This document shows positions 43,706 to 54,138 of a DNA stretch of 64,000 nucleotides, piece by piece. The stretch comes from Acidobacteriota bacterium (GTDB lineage: Bacteria > Acidobacteriota > Blastocatellia > Pyrinomonadales > Pyrinomonadaceae): assembly GCA_019242475.1 (NCBI GenBank), contig JAFAVK010000023.1, forward strand, positions 92,820-156,819, in the 5' to 3' direction. The translations under genes and the position numbers were made by a program. The notes below the pieces were generated by a model, which was not told where the DNA came from, did not search any database, and worked only from the letters and a program-made list of their open reading frames with translations. The stretch's first letter is position 1. Every line of letters starts with the position of its first letter.

Positions 43706-44467
43706 TTGAGTGCCGAAGTGAAACCCTTTGCGGGGCGTGCGGCGGTCGTCACCGGCGCCACGCGCGGCATCGGCCGCGCCATCGCCCTAGAGCTTGCGCG
43801 GCGCGGCGCCGACGTGGCCTTCAACTACGCGCAGAGCGCGGAGGCGGCCGAAGGCTTGAAGGCGGAGATCGAGGGCTCAGGCGTGCGCGCGCTCGCCGCG
43901 CAGTGCGACGTGGCGAGCACGGAGGCCGCGGCCGAGATGGTCAAGCAGGTGAAGGCCGAGCTGGGGCGCGTGGACTTCCTCGTCAACAACGCCGGCATCA
44001 CGCGCGACAACCTCGTCCTGCGCATGAAGGAGGAGGACTGGGACTCCGTTATCGACACGAACCTCAAGGGCGCCTGGAACTTCTCGCGCGCCGCCCTCCG
44101 CCACATGCTCAAGAACGAGGGGGGCGGCTCCATCCTCAACATCTCCTCCATCAGCGGCGTCGTCGGTATGGGCGGCCAGTCGAACTACTCAGCCTCGAAG
44201 GCCGGCATGATCGGGCTGACGAAGGCGCTGGCGAAAGAGGTCGCCAGCCGCAACGTCTCGGTCAACGCGCTCGCCCTCGGCCTCGTCGCCACCGACATGT
44301 CGCAGGCGCTCAACGAAGAGTACCGGCAGAAGCTGCGCGAGCAGATACCCATGGGCCGCTACGCCGAGCCGGCCGAGGTCGCGCGCATCGCCTGCTTCCT
44401 CCTCTCCGACGACGCGCGCTACATCACCGGCCAGGTCATCCAGGCCGACGGGGGCTTGGCAATGTAA
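43706..44467 (+). CDS. fabG: 3-oxoacyl-ACP reductase (FabG-type SDR)
   Basis: The 253-residue protein is a classical SDR with TGATRGIG, NNAGITRDN, ISSISG, catalytic Tyr and Lys in YSASKAG, and a typical FabG C-terminus (ITGQVIQADGGLAM). It reduces beta-ketoacyl-ACP with NADPH in fatty acid synthesis. TTG 43706 is the start: CGGAGGAAG lies 7-10 nt upstream and the family N-terminus follows. It is not in a fab cluster. A -10-like TAATAT lies at 43660-43665. Confidence 0.88.
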   Translation: MSAEVKPFAGRAAVVTGATRGIGRAIALELARRGADVAFNYAQSAEAAEGLKAEIEGSGVRALAAQCDVASTEAAAEMVKQVKAELGRVDFLVNNAGITRDNLVLRMKEEDWDSVIDTNLKGAWNFSRAALRHMLKNEGGGSILNISSISGVVGMGGQSNYSASKAGMIGLTKALAKEVASRNVSVNALALGLVATDMSQALNEEYRQKLREQIPMGRYAEPAEVARIACFLLSDDARYITGQVIQADGGLAM

Positions 44468-44497
44468 TGTAGAACCTACAGGAAGTTTGAGGTGATT

Positions 44498-44674
44498 ATG
44501 GGCATCGGCGAGCTTGTCTTGATCGCGCTGGTCGGCCTCGCACTCTTCGGGGGCACGATCAACATCCAGTTCAAAGGAGTACTCCGTCGAGCCGAGGAGC
44601 GCGAACCTAAGGACGGCAAGCAAGAGCCCGGGCGGAAGTCGGTGCGCGGGGCCGCTAAAGAGCTTATCAAGTAA
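44498..44674 (+). CDS. Small single-helix membrane protein, TatA-like
   Basis: The 58-residue protein starts at ATG 44498 (GAGG upstream). It has one membrane helix (MGIGELVLIALVGLALFGG) followed by an amphipathic, charged tail (KGVLRRAEEREPKDGKQ). The Gly-Glu-Leu start and Leu-Phe-Gly end of the helix recall TatA/TatE, but the Pro and the FxxAxxxLG region expected next are missing, so the assignment is tentative. It follows fabG by 30 bp and is probably cotranscribed. A strong terminator follows. Confidence 0.5.
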   Translation: MGIGELVLIALVGLALFGGTINIQFKGVLRRAEEREPKDGKQEPGRKSVRGAAKELIK

Positions 44675-44705
44675 GCGCCCAAAAATTCCCACACACAAAA
44701 GAAGG

Positions 44706-44743
44706 CGCCCCGTCGGTCTAGGGTAAACCGACGGGGCGTTGTT
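44706..44743 (+). terminator. Rho-independent terminator after the small membrane protein
   Basis: CGCCCCGTCGGT (44706-44717) pairs perfectly with ACCGACGGGGCG (44727-44738) across a 9-nt loop, followed by TTGTTT. It closes the fabG transcript. Confidence 0.85.
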
Positions 44744-45125
44744 TCGGGCAGGCTCGGAGATTCAGGGTGGCGTTGACTATTTGCTGGAGATCGTCACATA
44801 CGGGCGATCCGGCTGTTTTGGCGGTCGTGTTGGACGGGCGGAAAATATAGCTTTAGAACTGATCAACCTTACCGGGGCGAAAATTAGGAACTGCCCCTGC
44901 CCGTAAGGCCGAATGAACCAACCCGGCCGCTCTTGTCAATCATCTTCGAAGCACTGCTCAATTTAAGATTACCGATTGCTTCGTGACTTGGTGAGGAATT
45001 ATACGTATTTTTTGTTAACTGTCAAGAAGAAAATGCAACGTTCTCAACAAATTTGTGACAAGCCCGGGAGGTTATCGTAAACCTTTGAGCCTCAAAGGTT
45101 AAAGTAATTTGTGAAAACTCGCGCA
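44744..45125. other. Gene-free, relatively AT-rich interval
   Basis: About 380 bp between the fabG terminator and the stop of the convergent acyltransferase gene holds no convincing reading frame. Its base composition is clearly more AT-rich than its surroundings, especially 44980-45125. A short hairpin (45080-45100) sits near the acyltransferase end. I see no tRNA or rRNA. It could hold an undetected small RNA or be decayed sequence. Confidence 0.5.
45080..45100 (-). terminator. Hairpin downstream of the acyltransferase gene
   Basis: AACCTTTGA (45080-45088) pairs perfectly with TCAAAGGTT (45092-45100) with a 3-nt loop, 26 nt past the stop on the minus strand. The T-run is short, so it is a modest terminator candidate. 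Confidence 0.5.
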
Positions 45126-46133
45126 CTAAGCTTTGTAAATCTTTTCGGTTGGAGCCTGTGAAGAAATTTTTGCTTCGGAGGGGCTCTCCGAAGGAATTTG
45201 TGTCGGGCGCGCGTAGAGGTCGGGCTCGCCTTTGGGACGCGTCTTCCAGCGTTTGTGAATCCAGAGCCACTGGTCGGGGAACATGCGCACGTGGCGTTCG
45301 ATGGCGGCCGTGAAGTTGGCCGTGTTGATTTCCACGTCGCGCCGGTCGTCGCCCGTGCGGACGAGTTCGATGACGGGGCCGCCGCGGAAGACGAACTTGC
45401 CACGCGCTTCGTCCCAGGGCGCACAGACCGGGATAACGGTGGCGTCGGTGCGGAGGGCGAGCGTGGCGACGCCGGCGGTCGTGCAGGCGAGGTGGCCGAA
45501 GAAGGGGACGAAGACGCCCTCGCGCTCCTGCGTGTTGAGGTCTGCGAGCACGCCGAGGGTGCCGCCCTGCTTGAGGAGGCGGAGCGCGGTGCGCGCGGCG
45601 GCGCCCTTGTCGATGGGGCGGTTGCCGAAGCGCGTGCGTAAACGTTCGACCATCCGGTCGATGCGCGGGTTGTCCAGGGGGCGGACGAGGAAGCTCAGCG
45701 GCTCGTAGAGCGCCGAGTGCGCGAAGCAGAGCATCTCCCACGCGCCGAGGTGCGAGGTGAGGAAGATGACGCCGCGGCCGCGCTCGCGCGCCACGTCGAG
45801 GAGCTTAACGTCCTCGCTGTCGTACTCGGCGATCTTGCGCAGGCGCTCGGGGGTGGCGCGCGGGAACTGACTGACCTCGCCGAGCTGGCGCCCCAGGCTC
45901 TCGAACGAGCTGCGCAGGACTCGCGCGCGCTCCGCCTCGTCCATCTCGGGGAAGGCCAGCTCAAGGTTGCGCGTGCCCGTGCGCCGCAGGCCCCCCGCTA
46001 CACGGTAGGCCGCGCGGCCCAGGGCGCGCCCGACGGAGACGGCCGCCGGCCGCGGCAGCGCGCCGAGCCCCGACAGCAGCGCACGCGTGGCCGCGTACTC
46101 TAAAAATTCCTGCGCCTTTCCCTTTTTACCCAT
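45126..46133 (-). CDS. Lipid A-type lysophospholipid acyltransferase (LpxL/HtrB-like)
   Basis: The 335-residue protein matches the lipid A biosynthesis acyltransferase family: active-site SHLGAWE (HX4E), RPLDNPRIDRMVERLRTRFGN, QGGTLGVLADLN and FFGHLACTTAGVATLA. It transfers an acyl chain to a Kdo-lipid A-like acceptor at the inner membrane. It starts at ATG 46133. The last 25 residues are Ser/Pro/Lys-rich and lie outside the domain. It stands alone. Confidence 0.85.
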   Translation of the reverse strand: MGKKGKAQEFLEYAATRALLSGLGALPRPAAVSVGRALGRAAYRVAGGLRRTGTRNLELAFPEMDEAERARVLRSSFESLGRQLGEVSQFPRATPERLRKIAEYDSEDVKLLDVARERGRGVIFLTSHLGAWEMLCFAHSALYEPLSFLVRPLDNPRIDRMVERLRTRFGNRPIDKGAAARTALRLLKQGGTLGVLADLNTQEREGVFVPFFGHLACTTAGVATLALRTDATVIPVCAPWDEARGKFVFRGGPVIELVRTGDDRRDVEINTANFTAAIERHVRMFPDQWLWIHKRWKTRPKGEPDLYARPTQIPSESPSEAKISSQAPTEKIYKA

Positions 46134-46219
46134 GCACGCTCCGACGAAGCTCGACAGTGTACACGCCCGCCCGACGCACGGGCAAACGGCTGGTCTCCGC
46201 CGCGCGGCGCATGCTATAA

Positions 46220-46342
<123 letters not shown>

Positions 46343-46347
46343 TTCTC

Positions 46348-46881
46348 ATGCCTTCGGGTAAGACACACGACATGGTGACGCTGGTGTTGGCCCCGCCGAC
46401 GTTCGCGGCGGCGTGGGGGCTGACGGGGAGCGTGTGGCTGAGCGCGGCGGCGACGGCCGCGATGCTGTTCGGGGGGCTGATGTTCGGGCCTGACCTCGAC
46501 ATACAGTCGCGGCAGTACACGCGCTGGGGGCCGCTGCGGTTTTTGTGGTGGCCGTACAAGGTCATCTTCCGGCACCGCTCGCGCTGGTCGCACGGCATCG
46601 TCTTCGGGACGCTGATCCGGGTCGTCTATTTCGCGGCGGTGTTGACGCTCGTGGCGTGGGCGTGCGTCTACGCGCGGGCGGTCTTCCTCTCGGGTGGCGG
46701 GGCGCCGGGGTGGCGCGAGGTGGCGCAAGGTTGGAGGTTCGTCGAGGCGTCGGCCGGCGCTTACGGCGTGGGGCCGCGCGCACTGGCCGCCGTGCTCGCC
46801 GGCCTCTGGTGGGGCGCCGCCAGCCACACCCTCGCCGACGTGGCCTGGTCGGTCGTGCGCAAGGGCTCGGAGATTTTTTAA
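46348..46881 (+). CDS. DUF2227 membrane protein, putative metal binding
   Basis: The 177-residue protein starts MPSGKTHDMVTL and has FGPDLDIQSRQYTRWGPLRFLWWPYKVIFRHRSRWSHG, matching DUF2227 (also described as putative metal-binding, YdjM-like). Three or four hydrophobic helices surround these His/Asp motifs. Function is unknown. The start lies just after copy A of the GTAGGCA element; the stop is 2 bp before a GTGAACC element. Confidence 0.8.
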   Translation: MPSGKTHDMVTLVLAPPTFAAAWGLTGSVWLSAAATAAMLFGGLMFGPDLDIQSRQYTRWGPLRFLWWPYKVIFRHRSRWSHGIVFGTLIRVVYFAAVLTLVAWACVYARAVFLSGGGAPGWREVAQGWRFVEASAGAYGVGPRALAAVLAGLWWGAASHTLADVAWSVVRKGSEIF

Positions 46882-46883
46882 GA

Positions 46884-46963
46884 GCCGTGAACGGCAAACC
46901 GTGAACCGTGACAAGAGGAATACAAGTTCTTCTTGTCACGGTTCACGGTTTACCGTTCACGGC
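46884..46963. repeat. Heptad-armed inverted repeat, GTGAACC family
   Basis: The arms 46884-46916 and 46931-46963 pair over 33 bp with one mismatch. Unit order is GTGAACG, G(C/T)AAACC, GTGAACC, GTGACAA. It lies between convergent genes (46881 and 46967) and probably ends both transcripts. Confidence 0.88.
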
Positions 46964-46966
46964 CTT

Positions 46967-48178
46967 TTACTGCCCGCGGGCGGTGGCGAGGCGGAGCGCC
47001 TGGCGGCGGATGTTGTCGGAGACGTTGCGGTTCTGGCCGAGGGCCTTGAGTTCCTTGGTGTGGAGGCGCGGGAGGATGGACATCGCCGTCGGGAGCGGCG
47101 TGCGCGGGTTGCGCGCGAGGTTGTGGATGATCGGGTACTGACGCGCCCAGTTGCGGTTCATCGCGATCAGGCGCAGCACCTCGTCGGCGACTGTGCGCAT
47201 GGCGGAGATGGCCTCGACCTCCTGATCGGTGATGCGCGGGTTGTTGATGACGGCCGTCGCGACGACCCTGTTCGAGTCGCGGATGAGGATCGAGCGCGCC
47301 TCGCGGTCGCCCTTCATCCCGAGCTTCATGCGATCCTTGACCTTCATCAGCATGATGCGGCGGATGAGCGCGACGCGCTCCGGCGCGGCCGTCGCCCCGC
47401 CCTCGCCGAGCGCCTCCGCGACGACCCGCTCGGCCGCGGCCTGCCGCTGCTCGAACGTCTCGTCGAGCAACTCCTCGTAGCGCTCGGAGAGGAGCCACGA
47501 GTCGTCAACGTCAACGTCCGAGACCTCGATGTGCTGCGCGATGAGCCACGCGTCGTCGAGGCTCAGGCCCCCTTCGGCGCCGAAGGACTCGGCCGACTCG
47601 ACGAACTCGGCCGCCGCGCCCAGTCCGCGCGCGCGCATCTCTTCGGCGACCTGCCGGGCGCCGCGCTCCTTCTCGAAGAACTCGCGGCGCGTCTCACGGA
47701 CGCGGCGGTCGGCCTCGGACGTGCGCGCGGGGTTGGCGAGCACCGCGTCGATGATGGCGGGCGCGCGGATGAGGCGCTGCTGGTTGAGGGAGACGAGTTC
47801 GAGCACCGGCCCTTCGGCGGTCACGCGCGCGAGCGCGGCCACGGCCTCGTCGGGCGTCGAGGCGTTGAGCGCGAGCGACTCCTGCACCTCGCGCGCGAGC
47901 CCCGGCCGGGAGGCCAAGTAGGAGAGCACCGCGGGCGCCGTCTCCTGCGCGGAGGCGACGCCGAGGAGCGTCACCGCGTCCTGGCTGCCGAGCGTCTCCT
48001 CGGCGGCGCGCGCCACCGATTCGTCCGAGTCGGCGCGCAGCGCGACGAGCAGTTCGAGCAGCACGTCCTGCGGGACGGGCAGCATGCCGCGCGCGGCCGC
48101 CATGCGCGCCGGCTGCGGCGCGGAGCCCGAGAGCACGGCCTGCACGACCGGGTTGTTCGAGGTGGTGTTAGCGCTCAT
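46967..48178 (-). CDS. Helical-repeat protein of unknown function
   Basis: The 403-residue protein is predominantly alpha-helical, with HEAT-like pairs at both ends (DVLLELLVALRADSDESVARAAEE; RIMLMKVKDRMKLGMKGDREARSILIRD, NPRITDQEVEAISAM) and an acidic middle (DDAWLIAQHIEVSDVDVDDSW). It has no signal peptide, Cys pair or enzyme motif. It resembles uncharacterised proteins whose short helical repeats contain 'NPxxP' turns, but I cannot name the family. It shares a strand with the TonB-like gene upstream (17-bp gap). Confidence 0.65.
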   Translation of the reverse strand: MSANTTSNNPVVQAVLSGSAPQPARMAAARGMLPVPQDVLLELLVALRADSDESVARAAEETLGSQDAVTLLGVASAQETAPAVLSYLASRPGLAREVQESLALNASTPDEAVAALARVTAEGPVLELVSLNQQRLIRAPAIIDAVLANPARTSEADRRVRETRREFFEKERGARQVAEEMRARGLGAAAEFVESAESFGAEGGLSLDDAWLIAQHIEVSDVDVDDSWLLSERYEELLDETFEQRQAAAERVVAEALGEGGATAAPERVALIRRIMLMKVKDRMKLGMKGDREARSILIRDSNRVVATAVINNPRITDQEVEAISAMRTVADEVLRLIAMNRNWARQYPIIHNLARNPRTPLPTAMSILPRLHTKELKALGQNRNVSDNIRRQALRLATARGQ

Positions 48179-48195
48179 TCGTTCGTGAATGGATT

Positions 48196-48873
48196 CTAGG
48201 GCCTGTTCGGGGGCGGCAGCGGCGAGTTCCCCCGCGGGTTCTTGGGCATCACGACCTGCGGCGGGGTTCTCGTGTAACGGGTTTCGACGTTGAAGTTGTA
48301 TTCGAGGATGACGTACTGCGAGACGCGGCGGCCGTCGAGGGTGGCGGGCGTGAAACTGATCAGGCGCGCCGCCGCGATTGACCTCTCCGTCAGTCCGTCG
48401 GGCAGACTCTCGACGACCATGATGTGCCTGACGCGGCCGTCGGCCGCGAGCACAGCGCGCAGCCGGACGGTGCCGGTCGTCAGGTTGCGGCGCGCGTCCT
48501 CGCGCTCGGCGTCATCGGTCTTACGGAGGAGGAACTGCGTGAAGGCGAGCCCGGTGCGCGCGGGTGCCGTGTCGCGCAGCTCGACGGCGCGCTCAAATGC
48601 CTTGCGCGCCTCCTTCTGCCTGTGGGTGTGGGTGAGTGCGAGGCCGAACTCGTACCACACGTCCGCGTCCGTCTTGTGGCTCTCGGCGACGCGGCCCAGC
48701 ACGTCGGCCGCCGCGTCCGCGTTGCCCTGCGCGAGTAGTCGCTTGCCGCGCTCGAAGTCGTCCGCGGGGCCTTGCGCCGGGGCGGTCTGGCGCGCGAGGG
48801 CCGCGGGCGCGCAGAGCGAGAATAGGGCCGCGAGCGCGCAGACGGCGGGCAGGAGTTTAAGCGTGCGAGGCAT
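48196..48873 (-). CDS. Secreted TPR protein with TonB-type C-terminal domain
   Basis: The 225-residue protein has a signal peptide (1-27), two TPR-like pairs (about 40-110) and a TonB_C-like domain (about 130-200): GTVRLRAVLAADGRVRHIMVVESLPDGLTERSIAAARLISFTPATLDGRRVSQYVILEYNF. In TonB this domain contacts outer-membrane receptors. There is no N-terminal anchor beyond the signal peptide, so it is more likely a soluble periplasmic relative. It is cotranscribed with the helical gene downstream. Confidence 0.75.
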   Translation of the reverse strand: MPRTLKLLPAVCALAALFSLCAPAALARQTAPAQGPADDFERGKRLLAQGNADAAADVLGRVAESHKTDADVWYEFGLALTHTHRQKEARKAFERAVELRDTAPARTGLAFTQFLLRKTDDAEREDARRNLTTGTVRLRAVLAADGRVRHIMVVESLPDGLTERSIAAARLISFTPATLDGRRVSQYVILEYNFNVETRYTRTPPQVVMPKNPRGNSPLPPPNRP

Positions 48874-48914
48874 AACGACTCCTTAGAGACTTTCGTTAAT
48901 ACTGTTCCAGAAGG

Positions 48915-48950
48915 AAGGCGGGGCCGGCTCCCTCAGCCTGGCCCCGCCTT
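48915..48950 (-). terminator. GC hairpin after secA
   Basis: AAGGCGGGGCC (48915-48925) pairs perfectly with GGCCCCGCCTT (48940-48950) over a 14-nt loop. It lies 34 nt past the secA stop on the minus strand and upstream of the TonB-like gene. Confidence 0.7.
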
Positions 48951-48983
48951 CATCATAGCACCAACGGCGATGCCTCCGCCCGC

Positions 48984-51827
<2,844 letters not shown>

Positions 51828-51974
51828 GATTTTATCCCGCCGGGGGACTGCCCCCTCTCCGCGCCGCATCCTGAGACGGGCAAGGGAATCGACTCCCTGT
51901 GAAGACCCGCCGCCGTCCGCGACATTAGGCCGATGTTCGATTGTATGTGAGCGACCGGGGGGGCGCAAGGAGTG

Positions 51975-52069
51975 GAAGGATGAGGGCGGAAGGATGAAGG
52001 ATGAAGTAAAGCCTGCTACTCAATCAGCTCTTATTTCATCCTTCCGCCCTCATCCTTCATCCTTTCCTC
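51975..52069. repeat. Heptad-armed inverted repeat, AGGATGA family, permuted units
   Basis: The left arm (51975-52010) reads AGGATGA, GGGCGGA, AGGATGA, AGGATGA. The reverse complement of the right arm (52033-52069) reads AGGATGA, AGGATGA, GGGCGGA, AGGATGA, so the odd unit has moved one place. It lies between secA and the paralogue pair on the minus strand, 16 bp past the latter's stop. Confidence 0.85.
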
Positions 52070-52084
52070 GCGCCGGGGGCGCGG

Positions 52085-52834
52085 CTAGTTCGGCGTGATC
52101 TGGCGGAGGAGGATGTTGCCCAGCTGCTCGCGGGGCATGTCGAGGTTCATGAGGAGCTGCTTGCCGCTCGACGAGACCTTCATGCCGTTCATGAGGGCGC
52201 CCTCGTCCGTGCCGCGCTTGGCGAGGCGGCCCACGTTGAGCAGCATGCGGTAGCCGCGCGCCATCTCCTCGGCGCGCGCCTCCGAGGGCGCGTCCGAAGA
52301 GGTCAAAGCCTTGAAGCGCTCGCCGTCGAGCGTGAACGTCATCGAGACGCGCGACACGTCGTTGAGGATCGCGAGCGCGTGGCTGTCGTTGACCGAGGAG
52401 ACAAAGTCCTGCGCGACGGCGCGCATCGTCGGGTCGGCGGCCGACTCGCCGGTAATCTGGACGTTCGTCAGCGTCCCGTCCGCCTGCCGGTCGCCGACGA
52501 CGAGTATCGTCTGCGGCTTCGAGAGGTCGAGCTTCCCGGCTTCGTGCAGCTTCTTCGAGCGCGCGAGGAAGGCCTTGATGGGTTTGATGCTGACCTTCGC
52601 GCCCTCGGCCGTCGGCTTCTCCTCGACCGTGGCGACCTTCGGCGCTTCGGCCTTCGAGGTCTTCCTGACGCCCGCGCCCGCCGAGCGCGCCTGCGCCAAA
52701 GCCGCCCACCCGCCCGGCGCGACGCCGAGCACGAAGGCGCTCAGCACGGCGAAGCGCGCGAAGAGGCGCGCGGCCTCGCCGCGCCCGTGCGGGGCCTCGC
52801 CCGCGTGGAAGATGTTGTTGAAGAAATCCCTCAT
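52085..52834 (-). CDS. Uncharacterised membrane-anchored protein, paralogue of the upstream gene
   Basis: The 249-residue protein (from ATG 52834) has an N-terminal membrane segment (about 30-50), a Lys/Ala linker and a C-terminal domain (about 80-249) that aligns with residues of about 200-350 of the next gene: SHALAILNDVSRVSMTFTLD with SRVLVVLNGAKDVRISLKLD, and RLAKRGTDEGAL with KQAKKGTNEGIL. Family unknown. A TTG at 52855 preceded by GAGAGGG would add seven residues and is an alternative start. Confidence 0.65.
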   Translation of the reverse strand: MRDFFNNIFHAGEAPHGRGEAARLFARFAVLSAFVLGVAPGGWAALAQARSAGAGVRKTSKAEAPKVATVEEKPTAEGAKVSIKPIKAFLARSKKLHEAGKLDLSKPQTILVVGDRQADGTLTNVQITGESAADPTMRAVAQDFVSSVNDSHALAILNDVSRVSMTFTLDGERFKALTSSDAPSEARAEEMARGYRMLLNVGRLAKRGTDEGALMNGMKVSSSGKQLLMNLDMPREQLGNILLRQITPN

Positions 52835-52863
52835 GGCTCGTTCTGTGATTCTCAAACCCTCTC

Positions 52864-53985
52864 TTAGCTCCTGGCCTGCGGCGTCGCGGCGGCGTTGGCG
52901 GCGCCGGCCTTGTTGGCCTTCTTCGCCAGCATCTCTTTAATCATCTGGCCGGCCGCGTCCCTCGCCATCTCGAAGTTCATCGAGAACTGCTTGCCCTGAT
53001 TGTCGAACTTGAGGTTCTCGTAGAGGATGCCCTCGTTCGTCCCCTTCTTCGCCTGCTTGCCGATGGCGACGAGCGCCGAGCAGCCGAGCGCCGTCTTCAT
53101 CGCCACGTCGTCCGAGGGCAGCTCGCTCTGGACGGAAATCCTGACCGTCTGCTGGTCGAGCTTGAGCGAGATGCGCACGTCCTTCGCGCCGTTGAGGACG
53201 ACGAGCACGCGGCTCTGGCTCATGGCCGTGATGAGCTGCTGCGCGAGGTCGGCCGTGTTCTGGTCGCTCGGCGGCGTCGCGCCCCAATCAATCTTAACAG
53301 TCTCGGGCTTGAGCGTCCCGTCCGCGTTCAGCTCGCCCGTGGCCGTCACGTCCAGCGCCGTGTCGAACTTGAGCTGGCCCTGGTCGAACAGCTCTTTGCC
53401 CTTGATGGCGATGTCCTCGAAGGGCTTGGTGTTGATGTCTCCGGGCGGGCGCGCGATGCCGTTCTCCTTGGCGATGCGCTCCATCTCGGCCTCGGCGCGC
53501 TTCTCGTCCTCGGTCATGGGCGAAGGGCTCGGGCTGGGCGTGGCCTGCGCGACCTCGGGCGCGGGAGTCGGGCTCGGCCCGGGCGTCGCGTCGGCGCGCG
53601 CCGTGCGCTGGCGGCGCGGCCTGTAGACCGGCACGGGCGCTGGCATCGGCGGCGGCGCGGTCTGCGGCACGAACGTCGGGTCGAACTGCGTCGTCTCGGC
53701 CACCTGGGGCGCGCCGAAGTAATCGGGCGGGTAGTAGAGCCGCTCGTGCGGTTCGAATTTGACGATGGTCGCGCGCTGCCCGATGAGCGTCGGGTCGTAG
53801 TCCTGGCTGACGAACTTGATGCCCGAGACGCTGGAGGCGACGTAGAGGATGCTGCGCACGGTCGGGACGTAGACGACCGCGACGAGGAAGAGTCCGTGCA
53901 GGACGACCGAGAGCGCCACGAGCCGCGACATCAGCGGCCAGCGGGGCGTGCGGTTAAGTTCGAATCTGTCGAAAAGCTCGGCCAT
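52864..53985 (-). CDS. Uncharacterised TonB-like anchored protein with Pro-rich linker
   Basis: The 373-residue protein has one N-terminal helix (about 20-42, SRLVALSVVLHGLFLVAVVYV), which resembles the TonB/energy-transducer start, then a Pro-rich region (95-160, for example PAPVPVYRPRRQR) that could span the periplasm. The C-terminal domain (about 195-350) is the one duplicated in the gene at 52085. GAAGGA precedes ATG 53985. The layout suggests an envelope-spanning protein; function is unknown. The two genes are 29 bp apart and clearly cotranscribed. Confidence 0.68.
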   Translation of the reverse strand: MAELFDRFELNRTPRWPLMSRLVALSVVLHGLFLVAVVYVPTVRSILYVASSVSGIKFVSQDYDPTLIGQRATIVKFEPHERLYYPPDYFGAPQVAETTQFDPTFVPQTAPPPMPAPVPVYRPRRQRTARADATPGPSPTPAPEVAQATPSPSPSPMTEDEKRAEAEMERIAKENGIARPPGDINTKPFEDIAIKGKELFDQGQLKFDTALDVTATGELNADGTLKPETVKIDWGATPPSDQNTADLAQQLITAMSQSRVLVVLNGAKDVRISLKLDQQTVRISVQSELPSDDVAMKTALGCSALVAIGKQAKKGTNEGILYENLKFDNQGKQFSMNFEMARDAAGQMIKEMLAKKANKAGAANAAATPQARS

Positions 53986-54124
53986 TCCTTCGCTAAACTC
54001 CGCACGCCGGGGGCGCGCAAAAGACGAACGATTAGACGCTTAATATCCCTCGGGCGTTGCGAAAGTCACACAAAATCACAGAAACGTTAGCATTACGCGG
54101 GGGCTTTCTTCAAAGCTCCTGGGG

Positions 54125-54130
54125 TAAAAT
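54125..54130 (+). promoter_or_regulatory. -10 element of the Ski2-like helicase gene
   Basis: TAAAAT (54125-54130) lies 8 nt before ATG 54139, which has no ribosome-binding site. The -35 region is weak. A leaderless transcript is plausible. Confidence 0.35.
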
Positions 54131-54138
54131 CGCGCCCT

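Noticed and set aside
44498..44674. Confident TatA assignment
   Set aside because: The helix resembles TatA but the hinge proline and following conserved Phe-Lys/Gly region are not in place, so it is only called TatA-like.
44744..45125. tRNA or rRNA gene in the AT-rich gap
   Set aside because: No cloverleaf, T-loop or conserved rRNA segment could be found on either strand.
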